Shown: positions 31,271-38,632 of the stretch, one piece after another
Position numbering within the stretch: the stretch's first letter is position 1
Layout: each line of letters opens with the position of its first letter
From: an uncultured Clostridia bacterium
GTDB taxonomy: Bacteria > Bacillota > Clostridia > Christensenellales > Aristaeellaceae
Assembly (NCBI GenBank): GCA_946538975.1
Contig: CAMNHF010000008.1
Location: 1 to 38,632, forward strand
Length of the DNA: 38,632 nucleotides
Reading direction: 5' to 3'
Position numbers and translations under genes: made by a program
Notes under the pieces: model-generated
The model's input: only the letters and a program-made list of their open reading frames with translations
The model's database searches: none
Told to the model about the DNA's origin: nothing

Positions 31271-31303
31271 AAAAAAGCGCGCAGCCAAAACACTGACTGC
31301 GCG
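31271..31303 (-). terminator. Terminator or attenuator between acpP and rnc
   Basis: On the minus strand CGCGCAG (31303-31297) pairs with CTGCGCG (31284-31278), followed by C and six T (31276-31271). No separate rnc promoter was found, so it probably reduces rather than stops transcription into rnc and the GH4 gene. Confidence 0.7.
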
Positions 31304-31316
31304 GCTCCCCCTCGGC

Positions 31317-31544
31317 TTACTTGTGGCTCTCGATATAGTCCACCACATCGCCGACGGTCTTCATCTTCATGATCTGGTCGTCCTCGACCATGATGCCGAA
31401 CTGATCCTCCAGGTCCATGATCATGACCATGACGTTGGCGCTGTCGGCCTTGAGATCCTCCACCAGGCGGGTCTCGCGGGTGATGCCGGCGGGGTCAGCC
31501 TTCAGCTGCTGGGCAATCATTGTCTTCACGGTTTCGAAAATCAT
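31317..31544 (-). CDS. acpP: Acyl carrier protein
   Basis: Carries growing acyl chains on a 4'-phosphopantetheine arm in fatty acid synthesis. The 75-residue length is normal. The attachment serine is Ser35 in DLKADSANVMVMIMDLED; the common D-S-L-D is D-S-A-N here, a modest departure. The C-terminal helix (MKTVGDVVDYIESHK) is typical. ATG is preceded by AGGAGG. It lies 68 bp after plsX and before rnc, the widespread plsX-acpP-rnc arrangement, here without fab genes. Confidence 0.95.
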   Translation of the reverse strand: MIFETVKTMIAQQLKADPAGITRETRLVEDLKADSANVMVMIMDLEDQFGIMVEDDQIMKMKTVGDVVDYIESHK

Positions 31545-31612
31545 GGGTATGCCTCCTGTTTTTTGCATATATCGCAGCCCGCCTGACACCGCAGCGCGGG
31601 ATCCTGCCGTAA

Positions 31613-32608
31613 TTACTGCGCGGCGCTCAGCGCGGTCTCGATGGTCTCCACCACGCGGCCCTCCAGCATGCGCACGCACTGCCCGATGGCGCAGGCGAAG
31701 GCGTGGCCGTTCGACGAGCCGTGCGCCTTGATCACCGCGCCTTTCACGCCCAGCAGCGGGGCCCCGCCGATCTCGGAATAGTCCATCGCCTTCTTCACGC
31801 GGCGGAAGGCCGGCTTGGCGATCAGCGCGCCGATTTTGGAGCGGGTGTCCGCCATCAGCTCGCCCTTGATGATGCCCATCAGCGTGCCGGCAACGCCCTC
31901 CATGAACTTCAGCACCAGGTTGCCGCAGAAGCCGTCGCACACCAGCACGTCAGCCGTGTCGGCCAGCAGGTCGCGGGCCTCCACATTGCCGACGAAGCGG
32001 TAGGGCGCCGCCTGCATCAGCGGATAGGCAGCCTTCACCAAAGCGTTGCCCTTGTGCTCCTCCGCGCCGATGTTGATGAGGCCGACCCGGGGCTCCTTCA
32101 CGCCCATCACGCCCTGCATGTAGGCGCTGCCCATCATGCCGAACTGCACCAGGTATTCCGGCAGGCAGTCCACGTTCGCGCCGCAGTCGATCAGCAGCGC
32201 GCCCCGCTTGCCGTTGGGCAGGATGGGGGCCAGCGCGGGCCGCTCAATGCCGGGGATGCGCCCCAGCCGCAGCATGCCGCCGACCAGATTCGCACCGGTG
32301 GAGCCGGCGGAGACAAAGCCGTCCGCCTCGCCCGCGCGCACCTGCAGCATGCCGATGACGGTGGCGCTCTTCTTCTTGGTGCGCACGCCCATGGCCGGGC
32401 TCTCGTCGTTCGTGATGACCTCCGGGGCGTCCACAAGGCTGATGCGGCCGCGCACATCATCGCAGTCCCGCAGCAGCGGCTCCACCTGGCTCAGATCCCC
32501 CGCCAGGGCAATCTCCAGCCCGGGGTATTTCCGCAGCGCCTCAATGCAGCCCTCCACCGGGGCCGCCGGGGCGTTGTCGCCGCCCATCGCGTCCACAAAG
32601 ATTCGCAT
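31613..32608 (-). CDS. plsX: Phosphate acyltransferase PlsX
   Basis: Converts acyl-ACP to acyl-phosphate, the donor for PlsY in phospholipid synthesis. The 331-residue product is full length. Visible: MRIFVDAMGGDNAP at the N-terminus, FVSAGSTGANLVGGMLRLGR, LLIDCGANVDCLPEYLVQF, VGLINIGAEEHKGNALVKAA, and VLVCDGFCGNLVLKFMEGVA. The start was placed at M-R-I-F with GGAAGG upstream; the open frame extends further but crosses the promoter. First gene of plsX-acpP-rnc-GH4. No rpmF or fapR is next to it. Confidence 0.97.
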   Translation of the reverse strand: MRIFVDAMGGDNAPAAPVEGCIEALRKYPGLEIALAGDLSQVEPLLRDCDDVRGRISLVDAPEVITNDESPAMGVRTKKKSATVIGMLQVRAGEADGFVSAGSTGANLVGGMLRLGRIPGIERPALAPILPNGKRGALLIDCGANVDCLPEYLVQFGMMGSAYMQGVMGVKEPRVGLINIGAEEHKGNALVKAAYPLMQAAPYRFVGNVEARDLLADTADVLVCDGFCGNLVLKFMEGVAGTLMGIIKGELMADTRSKIGALIAKPAFRRVKKAMDYSEIGGAPLLGVKGAVIKAHGSSNGHAFACAIGQCVRMLEGRVVETIETALSAAQ

Positions 32609-32632
32609 CCGCTTCGCCTTCCTTTCCACAGG

Positions 32633-32661
32633 ATTATACTGATTCCGCCCCATGCTGTCAA
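32633..32661 (-). promoter_or_regulatory. Consensus sigma-A promoter of the plsX operon
   Basis: On the minus strand: TTGACA (32661-32656), 17-bp spacer, TATAAT (32638-32633), 25 bp before the plsX start. Both hexamers are perfect. Confidence 0.9.
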
Positions 32662-32702
32662 GCGCCCGCGCGCAAACCGGGGCGCTAAGAAGCCGCAAAA
32701 AC

Positions 32703-32747
32703 CGCAAAGAAACAAAGCCGCTGACAGGCTGTTTCCCCGTCAGCGGC
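32703..32747 (-). terminator. Terminator of the small secreted protein gene
   Basis: On the minus strand GCCGCTGAC (32747-32739) pairs with GTCAGCGGC (32725-32717), 9 bp perfect, followed by TTTGTTTCTTTGCG. Confidence 0.75.
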
Positions 32748-32800
32748 AGCAGCGCGCACCGTTCTATCCGTTCTGATCAATGCCAGCGCTCTCCGGACCG

Positions 32801-33250
32801 TCAGGGCAGCTGGAAGCCGGCAATATCATCCGCCGTGATGTCAAATGCCGATCCTTCCGCCGAGCCCTGCAGCAGCCTGATGGTGATCACAAACGGCGTC
32901 CCGTCCGGCAGGGCGTCTTCGATCTCCGCAAAGAAGGGCACAATCTGATAGAACGCCCGGATGAGCTCCAAATCCGTATAGAAAAGATAGATTCTGACAT
33001 GGCCCTGGCCGTCATTGATATTGATGGATTTGTTGCCGGCGCTGAAATCAAACTCAATGCTGGCAATGCCGCTCTCATTATCGCTTGCGAGATTCCAGAT
33101 CATTCTGTCCTCGGTATCGACCACCCGCGAGAAGGGCCCGTTCGCGATCAGTTCAATGATCTCCGGACTGTTCTCCGCCTGCGCAGCGACGGCGCTGCAG
33201 GACAGGGATACGAGGAGGATCATCAGGGCGATGACAAGCGTTCTCTTCAT
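32801..33250 (-). CDS. Small secreted protein of unknown function
   Basis: A 149-residue protein with signal peptide M-K-R-T-L-V-I-A-L-M-I-L-L-V-S-L-S-C-S-A-V-A-A-Q-A; the Cys at about 18 is not in a clear lipobox. The start was placed at M-K-R-T because AAAGGAAG is 8-9 nt upstream; a GTG three codons earlier would overlap that site. The mature part is strand-rich: E-I-I-E-L-I-A-N-G-P, ASIEFDFSAGNKSININDGQ, VRIYLFYTDLELIRAFYQIV and TPFVITIRLLQGS. No family was recognised. It has its own terminator and lies between serS and plsX, unrelated to either in function as far as can be seen. Confidence 0.75.
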   Translation of the reverse strand: MKRTLVIALMILLVSLSCSAVAAQAENSPEIIELIANGPFSRVVDTEDRMIWNLASDNESGIASIEFDFSAGNKSININDGQGHVRIYLFYTDLELIRAFYQIVPFFAEIEDALPDGTPFVITIRLLQGSAEGSAFDITADDIAGFQLP

Positions 33251-33390
33251 GATTCGCACTTCCTTTCAGATTGGATTGGAAACGGGAAGGACTTCTTCCT
33301 GCCAAAGAGGATCCCTCAGGGGATCTTGCCGCAGGCGGCGGGCTTCCGCAAGGGAGATTTTGTCCGGATTGTCAAATCATATCGCCTGCG

Positions 33391-33427
33391 AAAAGGGCAG
33401 CCCTCCCGCCGTACGGGAAGGCCGCCC
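33391..33427 (-). terminator. Terminator of serS
   Basis: On the minus strand a 14-bp stem with two wobble pairs, GGGCGGCCTTCCCG (33427-33414) and CGGGAGGGCTGCCC (33408-33395), is followed by TTTT (33394-33391), 12 bp after the serS stop codon. Confidence 0.85.
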
Positions 33428-33439
33428 GTCGAAGGCAGC

Positions 33440-34720
33440 TCAGCCGATGTATTCCTTGCCGCCCATGTAGACCCGCAGGGCCTCGGGGATGCGGATGCGG
33501 CCGTCGGCCTGGAGGTTGTTCTCCAGGAAGGCGATCAGCATGCGCGGCGGGGCCACGCAGGTGTTGTTCAGCGTGTGCGCGAGGTACTTGCGGCCGTCCT
33601 TGCCCTTGATGCGAATCTGCAGGCGGCGGGCCTGAGCGTCGCCCAGGTTGGAGCAGCTGCCGACCTCGAAGTACTTCTGCTGGCGGGGCGACCAGGCCTC
33701 CACGTCCACCGACTTGACCTTCAGATCAGCCAGGTCGCCGGAGCAGCACTCCAGCGTGCGCACCGGGATGTCCAGCGTGCGGAAGAAATCGACGGTGTTC
33801 TGCCACAGCCGGTCATACCACATGGGCGAATCCTCCGGCTTGCACACAACGATCATTTCCTGCTTCTCGAACTGGTGGATGCGGTAGACGCCGCGCTCCT
33901 CGATGCCGTGGGCGCCGACCTCCTTGCGGAAGCAGGGGCTGTAGCTGGTCAGGGTGCGGGGCAGGGTGTCCTCGTCCAGGATGGTGTCGATGAACTTGCC
34001 GATCATCGAATGCTCGGACGTGCCGATCAGGTACAGATCCTCGCCCTCGATCTTGTACATCATGTTCTCCATCTCCGCGAAGGACATGACGCCGTTGACC
34101 ACGTTGCCGTGGATCATGAAGGGCGGAATCACATAGGTGAAGCCGCGGTCGATCATGAAGTCGCGGCCGTAGGTCAGGATGGCGCTGTGCAGCCGCGCGA
34201 TGTCGCCGATGAGATAGTAGAAGCCGTTGCCGCTGGTCTTGCGGGCGCTGTCCAGGTCAATGCCGCCCAGCCGCTCCATGATGTCCACATGGTAGGGAAT
34301 CTCGAAGTCCGGCACCACCGGCTCGCCGAAGCGCTGCACTTCCACATTCTCCGAATCGTTGCGGCCGATCGGCACGCTGGGGTCGATGATGTTGGGGATC
34401 ACCAGCATGCGGCGGCGAATCTCGGCGGCCAGCTCCTCCTCGCGGGCCTCCAGGCGGCTGAGCTCCTCGGCGAGGGCGTTCACCTGGGACTTGGCGGCCT
34501 CGGCCTCGTCCTTTTTGCCCTGGCCCATCAGCGCGCCGATCTGCTTGGAGATCTGCTTGCGCTGGGCGCGCAGGCTGTCCGCGCGGGTCATGGTCTCGCG
34601 GTTCTCGCGGTCCAGGGCGATCACCTCGTCCACCAGCGGCAGCTTCTCGTCCTGGAACTTCTTGCGGATGTTCTCGCGCACCAGGTCGGGGTTGGTGCGG
34701 AGCAGGTTGATGTCCAGCAT
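33440..34720 (-). CDS. serS: Seryl-tRNA synthetase
   Basis: A class II aminoacyl-tRNA synthetase that charges tRNA(Ser). The 426 residues match the family. Starts MLDINLLRTNPDLVRENIRK, then a long antiparallel coiled coil (about 27-105) that binds the tRNA long arm. In the catalytic core: LIGTSEHS, SYSPCFRKEVGAHGIEERGV with YRIHQFEKQE (motif 2 region), TLECCSGDLAD, and TLNNTCVAPPRMLIAFLENN (motif 3, R-x-x). GAGGAGGA precedes the ATG. It is transcribed alone from a strong promoter through a T-box leader and ends in its own terminator, so expression responds to uncharged tRNA(Ser). Confidence 0.98.
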   Translation of the reverse strand: MLDINLLRTNPDLVRENIRKKFQDEKLPLVDEVIALDRENRETMTRADSLRAQRKQISKQIGALMGQGKKDEAEAAKSQVNALAEELSRLEAREEELAAEIRRRMLVIPNIIDPSVPIGRNDSENVEVQRFGEPVVPDFEIPYHVDIMERLGGIDLDSARKTSGNGFYYLIGDIARLHSAILTYGRDFMIDRGFTYVIPPFMIHGNVVNGVMSFAEMENMMYKIEGEDLYLIGTSEHSMIGKFIDTILDEDTLPRTLTSYSPCFRKEVGAHGIEERGVYRIHQFEKQEMIVVCKPEDSPMWYDRLWQNTVDFFRTLDIPVRTLECCSGDLADLKVKSVDVEAWSPRQQKYFEVGSCSNLGDAQARRLQIRIKGKDGRKYLAHTLNNTCVAPPRMLIAFLENNLQADGRIRIPEALRVYMGGKEYIG

Positions 34721-34749
34721 GGTCTGTCCTCCTCATGTTCGGGCGGGAA

Positions 34750-34970
34750 AGAAAAAGCCTTCTCCCCTCTTGCCGGGGCGAAAGCTTCGCGTTGCCACCC
34801 AGTTCATCCCGCCGCAGGGGCGGAACCTCTCTCGCGCTGTATCGGGCGCGCCCGCGGACTCCTCGTCCGTCCCTCCGGGAGTGGAAGCATCCGGCCGGTC
34901 CGGCAGCTCGCACCCCCGCTGCCTCTCTGCGGAACCGTTTCCCCTCTGCGTCTCCCGTCCATTCGGGTAC
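34750..34970 (-). promoter_or_regulatory. T-box riboswitch leader of serS
   Basis: On the minus strand the T-box sequence TGGGTGGCAACGCG (34801-34788) matches the family core (G-G-G-T-G-G-N-A-x-C-G-C-G). It overlaps a terminator whose arms are AAGCTTTCGCCCC (34787-34775) and GGGGAGAAGGCTT (34767-34755), pairing at 12 of 13 positions and followed by TTTTTCTTT. Stem I lies within 34860-34960; TCC at about 34887-34890 (in GCTTCCACTCC) could be the Ser specifier codon, a tentative call. Uncharged tRNA(Ser) would stabilise the antiterminator and allow serS transcription. This accounts for the 320-base gene-free stretch 34721-35040 with its promoter. Confidence 0.9.
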
Positions 34971-34976
34971 CGCCCT

Positions 34977-35005
34977 ATTATACGGCGGGACGCGGGATTT
35001 TGCAA
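34977..35005 (-). promoter_or_regulatory. Promoter of serS
   Basis: On the minus strand: TTGCAA (35005-35000), 17-bp spacer, TATAAT (34982-34977). The leader transcript would start near 34970. Confidence 0.85.
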
Positions 35006-35040
35006 GTGCAATTTTTCGGGCAAAACCGGAGCGCTGCCCT

Positions 35041-36747
35041 TCAATCGGCGGGCAGCACCGCGTACAGCACCAGATCCTCCGTGACAGGCGCGCTGCTGTC
35101 AAAGGGCGTGTCCGTGCCCTCCCGCAGCCATTCCACCGCGCGCTCCATCCCCTCCGAGGGCAGGCTCACCTCGCAGGGCAGGGGCAGATCCGCGCAGGGT
35201 TCGCCGTCCCGCACATACAGGTGCAGTATCCGGGTGTTCGGCAGCTTCATCGTGATCTTGTGGAACTGCGCTCCCTCCAGCCAGAGGGCGTCCAGGAAGG
35301 CGATCCGCTCCCGCATGAAGGTCTCCAGGGCTTCCACCGCCCCGGCGAAGCTGCCATACCGGGTGTACAGCCCCGGCCAGCGGGCCCGGTCCATCGCGCA
35401 GGCCGCCGCGATGCGGTCAGCCGCCGCCGGGATCCCGCTGTCCAGCAGCGCTGCCAGCTGTGGGCGGACTTCCTCCCGGTAGATTTCCAGGGCCCGCCCG
35501 CGAATCTCCGGCAGCTCCCACGCGCCGTGATACCAGGAGGTGTCCAGCCCCCCGTTCCAGTCCTTGAAGGCCATCAGCGCATGGGGCGTGCTCCAGTTGA
35601 TGTAGTAGATGCCCATGGACAGGTCGTAGTCCCAGCAGGGGCCCGCGTAGACCGTCCCGTCTTTCAGGCTGCCCCAGAAATACTGGCTGGCATTGGGGGC
35701 GTCGTAATTCTCAAAGACCGTTTCCACCAGGATCTTCCGCGCCCAGGACTCGGTGTCCGGCCGGACCGCGTCCTCCTCCGCCGCGTCCGCCCCGAAGAGG
35801 CGGCCCATCCCGTCGATCAGGCGCTCCAGCTGCGTCCGCTGCGCGCCGGTGATGTTCTCCGGGTGTTTCACCTCGGCCGACATGCCGGCAGCGATGGGGA
35901 TCGCCGCGTCTTCATCGGTCAGCTTATTGGACATGGTCACCTCGATCTCCCAGGCGTCCCCGGAATCCGTGTCGAGGAAGGCCCTGGAGGTGTCCTTCGT
36001 GCTCATGCACATCAGGTAGAGGCCCTGGTAGTCCCCGTTCACATACAGATCCACATATTCGCAGGCCGGGGCAAAGCCCTCATAGGGCGCCATCTCCCGG
36101 GCAAAATCCAGGATGAGGCGGTTGCGCAGATTGCTCTCGTCATAGGCGTTGGCCAGCAGCGACCACTTCTTGGCCTTTCCCAGCCCCAGCAGGCTCGCCT
36201 TCTTGTCCAACTTCAGATTGTAGGGCTTCTTGTCGAAGCGCCAGGTGGAGTTACCCCGCCCGGTGATCCGGTCCCCGCCGGCGGTGGCGTAATCCGGGCT
36301 GCCGTCGGCGGTGTAGAGGGCAAGCTGCGCCTGCGCCTCGTACGCCTTGTCCGCCTGCACGCGGTCCAGCTCTCCCGCCGCGGTGCGGACGATCAGGGCC
36401 GCCGTGCCCGCCGAGCGCAGGAAGAACAGATCCAGCTCCCGTCCCTCCAGTTCCAGCGCGTACCGCTCTCCCAGGGCAAAGGCAGCGCAGGTCATGCCGT
36501 CTTCCAGGGGCACGCCGTCCACGGAGGCCTGCACGCCGCCGCCCAGCCGCACCACGGTCGATGCCGGCTCCGCCCAGGAGGGCAGGAAGACATACGCCGC
36601 GGCCTGCTCCGGATCCTCCCAGAGGTTCACCGTCACGTCCCCGTCCACGACAAAGGAGAGCGGCGTTTCCCCCTCGGCGCTCCCGGCAGCGGCCCCGCAG
36701 CACAGCAGCAGTGCAAGCAGCAGGCAAAGCCATACGCGGTGTTTCAT
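35041..36747 (-). CDS. Secreted CotH kinase family protein
   Basis: CotH proteins are atypical kinases; in Bacillus, CotH phosphorylates spore-coat proteins. The 568-residue product has a signal peptide (V-W-L-C-L-L-L-A-L-L-L-C-C-G-A-A-A-G-S-A), so it acts outside the membrane, and an N-terminal beta-rich region to about 150. The CotH domain then shows GRGNSTWRFDKKPYNLKLDK, KKWSLLANAYDESNLRNRLI, YVNGDYQGLYLM and, far downstream, C-W-D-Y-D-L-S-M-G (the conserved metal-binding D-Y-D). A C-terminal beta-rich segment ends the protein. The second ATG (36747) has the better distance from AAAGGAG. Secreted CotH proteins are frequent in fibre-degrading Clostridia beside surface proteins; the substrate is unknown. 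Confidence 0.85.
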   Translation of the reverse strand: MKHRVWLCLLLALLLCCGAAAGSAEGETPLSFVVDGDVTVNLWEDPEQAAAYVFLPSWAEPASTVVRLGGGVQASVDGVPLEDGMTCAAFALGERYALELEGRELDLFFLRSAGTAALIVRTAAGELDRVQADKAYEAQAQLALYTADGSPDYATAGGDRITGRGNSTWRFDKKPYNLKLDKKASLLGLGKAKKWSLLANAYDESNLRNRLILDFAREMAPYEGFAPACEYVDLYVNGDYQGLYLMCMSTKDTSRAFLDTDSGDAWEIEVTMSNKLTDEDAAIPIAAGMSAEVKHPENITGAQRTQLERLIDGMGRLFGADAAEEDAVRPDTESWARKILVETVFENYDAPNASQYFWGSLKDGTVYAGPCWDYDLSMGIYYINWSTPHALMAFKDWNGGLDTSWYHGAWELPEIRGRALEIYREEVRPQLAALLDSGIPAAADRIAAACAMDRARWPGLYTRYGSFAGAVEALETFMRERIAFLDALWLEGAQFHKITMKLPNTRILHLYVRDGEPCADLPLPCEVSLPSEGMERAVEWLREGTDTPFDSSAPVTEDLVLYAVLPAD

Positions 36748-36877
36748 CTGCATGCTCTCCTTTCACGCCCGCGGGCCGGGCCGCGTCCTGACGATGCGGG
36801 GCGGCATGCTCTTCCGTTCGCGCCGGGCTTCGGCGGCGCATTGCCGCTGATCCCGGCGCCGCCGGCTCCCTCCCCCG

Positions 36878-37720
36878 TCACGGACCGGACAGGGACCAGG
36901 TCAGCAGGTGCTTCGTCAAACTGACGCCGCCAGGTTCGCCCCATTCGTCGGGCCAGCCCTCGGGCTTGTTCCATGTGGTCAGCTCCAGCGCGTTGAACCG
37001 GTATGTCTCCGGCGGCACCGGGAAGCCGTCCCCGTCGTCCGCGAAGCGCTCCGGAATGCTGAGGTCATTGGCGGTTTCCCGGAAGAGGCGGTCCGCGTCC
37101 TGCCCGGCGGAGCCCGCGGAGAATCCCGGCAGATTCCCCAGCACATCATTGAGCATGGTCATTCCGCTAGGCCAGAGCCGGTGCCGCAGCGTGAAGATCA
37201 CCCCGCTGCCGTCCGGCGCGGCAAAGGTCCGCAGTCTGCTGTCATCGGTCCGGTTCCAAGAAAGGAAGCCTGTCCCGCCGGTCCGCACAAAGGGCAGGAA
37301 GCTGTACCCGCCGGTCTCTTCCGTCAGCCTCGCGCAGTTGACTGCGTGAAAATGCAGGCTGTTCACGTACATGTGGGGATCCGCCGCCGTGTCCGAGTAA
37401 GAGTACAGGACATACTCGCTGCCCCTGTAGGGCACAATGTCCAGCAGGAACACCCACTGCAGCCCGACCGGCTCCTCCGCGGCCTGCAGGAAACTGCGCA
37501 GGCTGGCCTCGATCGCCTCCGCCCGCGGATCGTCCGGGGCCTGCTCCGTGATGAGCTGCCAGCTGCTCTCAATATGCCAGTCATGGGGCTCCCGCGTCGG
37601 CTGCGGATCCGTCTTCCGGCTGTCGCCGCGCTTTCCCTGGGTTCCCAGCAGCAGGATCATCGCAAAGGCAAAGCCGAGCACCGCCAGCAGCGCCTTCTTC
37701 CAGCCGCCATTGTACGGCAT
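36878..37720 (-). CDS. Exported or membrane-anchored protein of unknown function
   Basis: A 280-residue protein starting with ATG after GGAGGGAGG. The N-terminal helix (A-L-L-A-V-L-G-F-A-F-A-M-I-L-L-L-G, about 10-26) serves as signal anchor; a short polar linker follows (K-R-G-D-S-R-K-T-D-P-Q-P). The outside domain has LQWVFLLDIVPYRGSEYVLY, YVNSLHFHAVNC, a Gly-rich G-G-T-G-F-L-S-W, FAAPDGSGVIFTLRHRLWPS and a Trp-rich end (W-N-K-P-E-G-W-P-D-E-W-G). No family was recognised. It follows the DUF5680 gene by 42 bp and precedes the CotH gene by 130 bp, so the three may form an operon. Confidence 0.7.
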   Translation of the reverse strand: MPYNGGWKKALLAVLGFAFAMILLLGTQGKRGDSRKTDPQPTREPHDWHIESSWQLITEQAPDDPRAEAIEASLRSFLQAAEEPVGLQWVFLLDIVPYRGSEYVLYSYSDTAADPHMYVNSLHFHAVNCARLTEETGGYSFLPFVRTGGTGFLSWNRTDDSRLRTFAAPDGSGVIFTLRHRLWPSGMTMLNDVLGNLPGFSAGSAGQDADRLFRETANDLSIPERFADDGDGFPVPPETYRFNALELTTWNKPEGWPDEWGEPGGVSLTKHLLTWSLSGP

Positions 37721-37762
37721 TCCGGTTCCTCCCTCCGCTTCTCTCCGGAGCGCAGTGCATCT

Positions 37763-38203
37763 TCACCGGATCAGGCCGCCGTGGAAGAAGCATTCGTAGA
37801 TGGCCTCTCCCCGGAAGCTGATGGTTTCCCTTCCCTGAAACCAGTCGAAATCCCCCTCCGCCGCGCAGGCATAGGCATAATCGCCGTCCTCGTACCGTTC
37901 GGGGCCGCGGAAGGGCATGCTTTCGGGCACGCGCAGCAGGGCCTCCTTCAGGAAATCGCCGCTGAACGGGCTGCCCGTTACCCGGCCGGCATAATTCATG
38001 CTCCAGCAGGGCACATCCGAGACCCACAGCGCCTCCTCCCCGGCGAAGCGCTCCCCGCCCAGGTACGTGTCATAGTAAAACAAATCGTCTTCCCGGTACG
38101 CGAGGTCATGCGAGCCGGACCGGGTCGGCGCCGTCTCCGCGCCTTTGCCGGCATAGGTGGCCCGCTTGGCCCGGATCAGGAAGGCAATGATCTCTGCGTC
38201 CAT
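37763..38203 (-). CDS. DUF5680-like protein
   Basis: A 146-residue soluble protein with the DUF5680 layout: an N-terminal helix F-L-I-R-A-K-R-A-T-Y-A-G-K-G-A-E, then PTRPG-like T-R-S-G-S-H-D-L-A-Y-R-E, FYYDTYLGGERFAGEEALWV, CWSMNYAGRV, FSGDFLKEALLRVPESMPFR, GPERYEDGDYAYAC, and the ending E-C-F-F-H-G-G-L. The family is widespread in Bacillota, with no known activity; relatives often occur as stand-alone proteins or fused to HTH domains. It lies 31 bp after sigH on the same strand. The match is from memory of the family pattern. Confidence 0.75.
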   Translation of the reverse strand: MDAEIIAFLIRAKRATYAGKGAETAPTRSGSHDLAYREDDLFYYDTYLGGERFAGEEALWVSDVPCWSMNYAGRVTGSPFSGDFLKEALLRVPESMPFRGPERYEDGDYAYACAAEGDFDWFQGRETISFRGEAIYECFFHGGLIR

Positions 38204-38234
38204 GGGAAAAGCCTCCCGTTCTGTGCGCGTTTCA

Positions 38235-38632
38235 TCACTCCCGCTGGCTCTCCTCCAGGAACTTCTCCAGCTTGCGCTTGACCCGCTGCAGGGCGTTGTC
38301 GATGGACTTCACGTGGCGGCCGATGATCTCGGCGATCTCCTGGTAGCTCTTGCCGTCCAGGTAGAGCTGCAGCACGTCCTGCTCCAGCGGGGAGAGCACC
38401 TCGTTGATGCGGGCGTTGATGCTGGTGATGTTCTCCTGGCCGATGATGAGATCCTCCGGGTTGGTGGCGCGGGCCTCCATGATCACGTCCAGCAGCGTGC
38501 GGTCGGACTCGTCGTCGTAGATGGGCTTGTTCAGGGAGACGTAGCTGTTGAGCGGGATGTGCTTCTGGCGGGTGGCGGTCTTGATGGCGGTGATGATCTG
38601 CCGCGTGATGCACAGCTCCGCGAAGGCCCGGA
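38235..38632 (-). CDS. sigH: RNA polymerase sigma factor SigH, 5' part beyond the window
   Basis: SigH (Spo0H) directs early stationary-phase and sporulation transcription. About 131 C-terminal residues are visible; the frame is open to the window edge, so the start is off the right side. The sequence FAELCITRQIITAIKTATRQ, KHIPLNSYVSLNKPIYD and ESDRTLLDVI is highly characteristic of SigH regions 2-3. Region 4 follows with LSPLEQDVLQLYLDGKSYQE, then IAEIIGRHVKSIDNALQRVK. An ATG at 38486 is internal. It supports a spore-forming ancestry for the host, though other sporulation genes would be needed to conclude sporulation. Confidence 0.95.
   Translation of the reverse strand, partial: RAFAELCITRQIITAIKTATRQKHIPLNSYVSLNKPIYDDESDRTLLDVIMEARATNPEDLIIGQENITSINARINEVLSPLEQDVLQLYLDGKSYQEIAEIIGRHVKSIDNALQRVKRKLEKFLEESQRE

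Noticed and set aside
33300-33390. Promoter with TTGACA near 33375 for the small secreted protein
   Set aside because: A TTGACA is present on the minus strand, but no acceptable -10 lies at 16-18 bp.

Overview
The window looks like chromosomal DNA of a high-GC, gut- or rumen-type Clostridia (Bacillota). Evidence: the 3' part of sporulation sigma factor sigH at the right edge, a serS gene under a T-box riboswitch, consensus sigma-A promoters (TTGACA-17-TATAAT type) and GGAGG ribosome sites throughout, a plsX-acpP-rnc cluster, a CpsC/CpsD-type split tyrosine kinase, and large BspA-like leucine-rich surface proteins. Assignment to a Christensenellales/Aristaeellaceae-like lineage is a guess from gene content, not shown by the sequence.

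Layout. (1) 1-~5534: right part of a Tn4451-like mobilizable element: a sigma-region-4-like protein cut by the window edge, two DUF3847-like small proteins, a hairpin-rich oriT, a MOBQ/MobA-MobL relaxase apparently starting at an ATA codon, an array of 15-bp-spaced palindromic boxes, a TnpW-like protein and a large serine recombinase. The element seems to have landed in a copy of a host intergenic repeat. (2) 5678-10176: promoter, a secreted protein with a degenerate protease-like domain, gluQ and mnmE in one overlapping operon that ends in a terminator. gluQ and mnmE both modify tRNA wobble position 34. (3) 10202-17073, minus strand: an orotate-PRTase-like protein; an LCP-Wzz-tyrosine kinase operon; a membrane protein behind formate-tetrahydrofolate ligase (fhs).

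(4) 17045-28923, minus strand: three paralogous BspA-like secreted proteins with acidic N-termini, leucine-rich repeats and three C-terminal Fn3-like domains, with an MBL hydrolase and a small unknown gene between them. The first paralog is split by a frameshift at a T6 tract. (5) 29146-32661: plsX, acpP, rnc and, one base after rnc, a GH4 glycosidase. (6) 32703-35005: a small secreted protein, then serS with its T-box. (7) 35041-38632: a CotH-kinase-like secreted protein, an unknown exported protein, a DUF5680 protein and partial sigH.

At least four near-identical GC-rich hairpin repeats sit at the 3' ends of minus-strand transcription units and a fifth, half-length copy adjoins the mobile element. 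No rRNA, tRNA or CRISPR was found. No unmistakably new multi-gene system is visible. The strongest unexplained signals are the 15-bp palindrome array, the ATA-start relaxase with its oriT, the dispersed hairpin family with its predicted insertion junction, and the modular, apparently recombining BspA cluster.
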